Positions 63,986 to 64,000 of a stretch of DNA of 64,000 nucleotides are shown here, one piece after another. A model generated the notes under the pieces. It was not told the DNA's origin, did not search any database, and saw nothing but the letters and a program-made list of their open reading frames with translations. The translations under genes and the position numbers were made by a program. How positions within the stretch are numbered: position 1 is the stretch's first letter; the number at the start of each line of letters is the position of its first letter. The stretch is from Halichondria panicea (Eukaryota > Porifera > Demospongiae > Suberitida > Halichondriidae): the NCBI RefSeq assembly GCF_963675165.1, contig NC_087377.1:16906518-16970517 (forward strand), given 5' to 3'.

Positions 63986-64000
63986 AGGTCGACCCATTGC

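Overview
The window is animal nuclear DNA with compact introns, Death domains, tyrosine-kinase-like (TKL) kinases and a very dense load of DNA transposons. I think it comes from a sponge or another non-bilaterian animal. That rests on gene style and element types, not on a marker gene.

Layout. The backbone is a plus-strand tandem array of seven related genes, numbered 1 to 7 here. Class I genes (unit 1 at 768-3689, unit 2 at 6558-9449, unit 5 at 27447-29580, unit 7 at 55977-59197) encode Death domain, TKL kinase, linker, short coil, then a six-repeat Kelch propeller. Class II genes (unit 3 at 11679-15032, unit 4 at 17831-21510, unit 6 at 48126-51457) lack the Death domain and encode a different TKL kinase, a long QKD-rich coiled coil, then the same short coil and Kelch exons. 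Unit 2 is broken by two frameshifts and unit 5 has lost its 5' half. The other five have consistent splice sites and reading phase throughout. Between units lie antisense, mostly broken exons of two ordinary genes: a USF-like bHLH-zipper factor and a coiled-coil protein that may be JIP3/4-like.

From 22681 to 27099 a complete but decayed DNA transposon is inserted. It has 12-bp terminal inverted repeats, a 4-bp target duplication (ATGG), and a spliced transposase with the RAG1 layout: N-terminal zinc region, RING finger, then an RNase H-like core with D, D and E. It resembles the N-RAG-TP/Chapaev group. From about 31 to 48 kb the array is interrupted by nested small DNA elements, a minisatellite, a 99-bp satellite with 405-bp higher-order periodicity, a perfect 114-bp inverted repeat, and a divergent gene pair at 39.7-47.0 kb: a P-loop ATPase ending in a PHD finger (minus strand) and a KDZ-type transposase with CxC5/CxC6-like clusters (plus strand).

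Main biological point. The seven Kelch exons and the introns before them are nearly identical, yet the codons just after each blade's double glycine and in the loop before the next strand differ between almost all copies. These are the positions that form the ligand face in known Kelch propellers such as KEAP1. With Death-kinase (IRAK/Pelle-like) front ends, this suggests a diversifying receptor-like family with a shared, recombining ligand-binding module. No transmembrane segment or signal peptide is visible, so the proteins look cytosolic.
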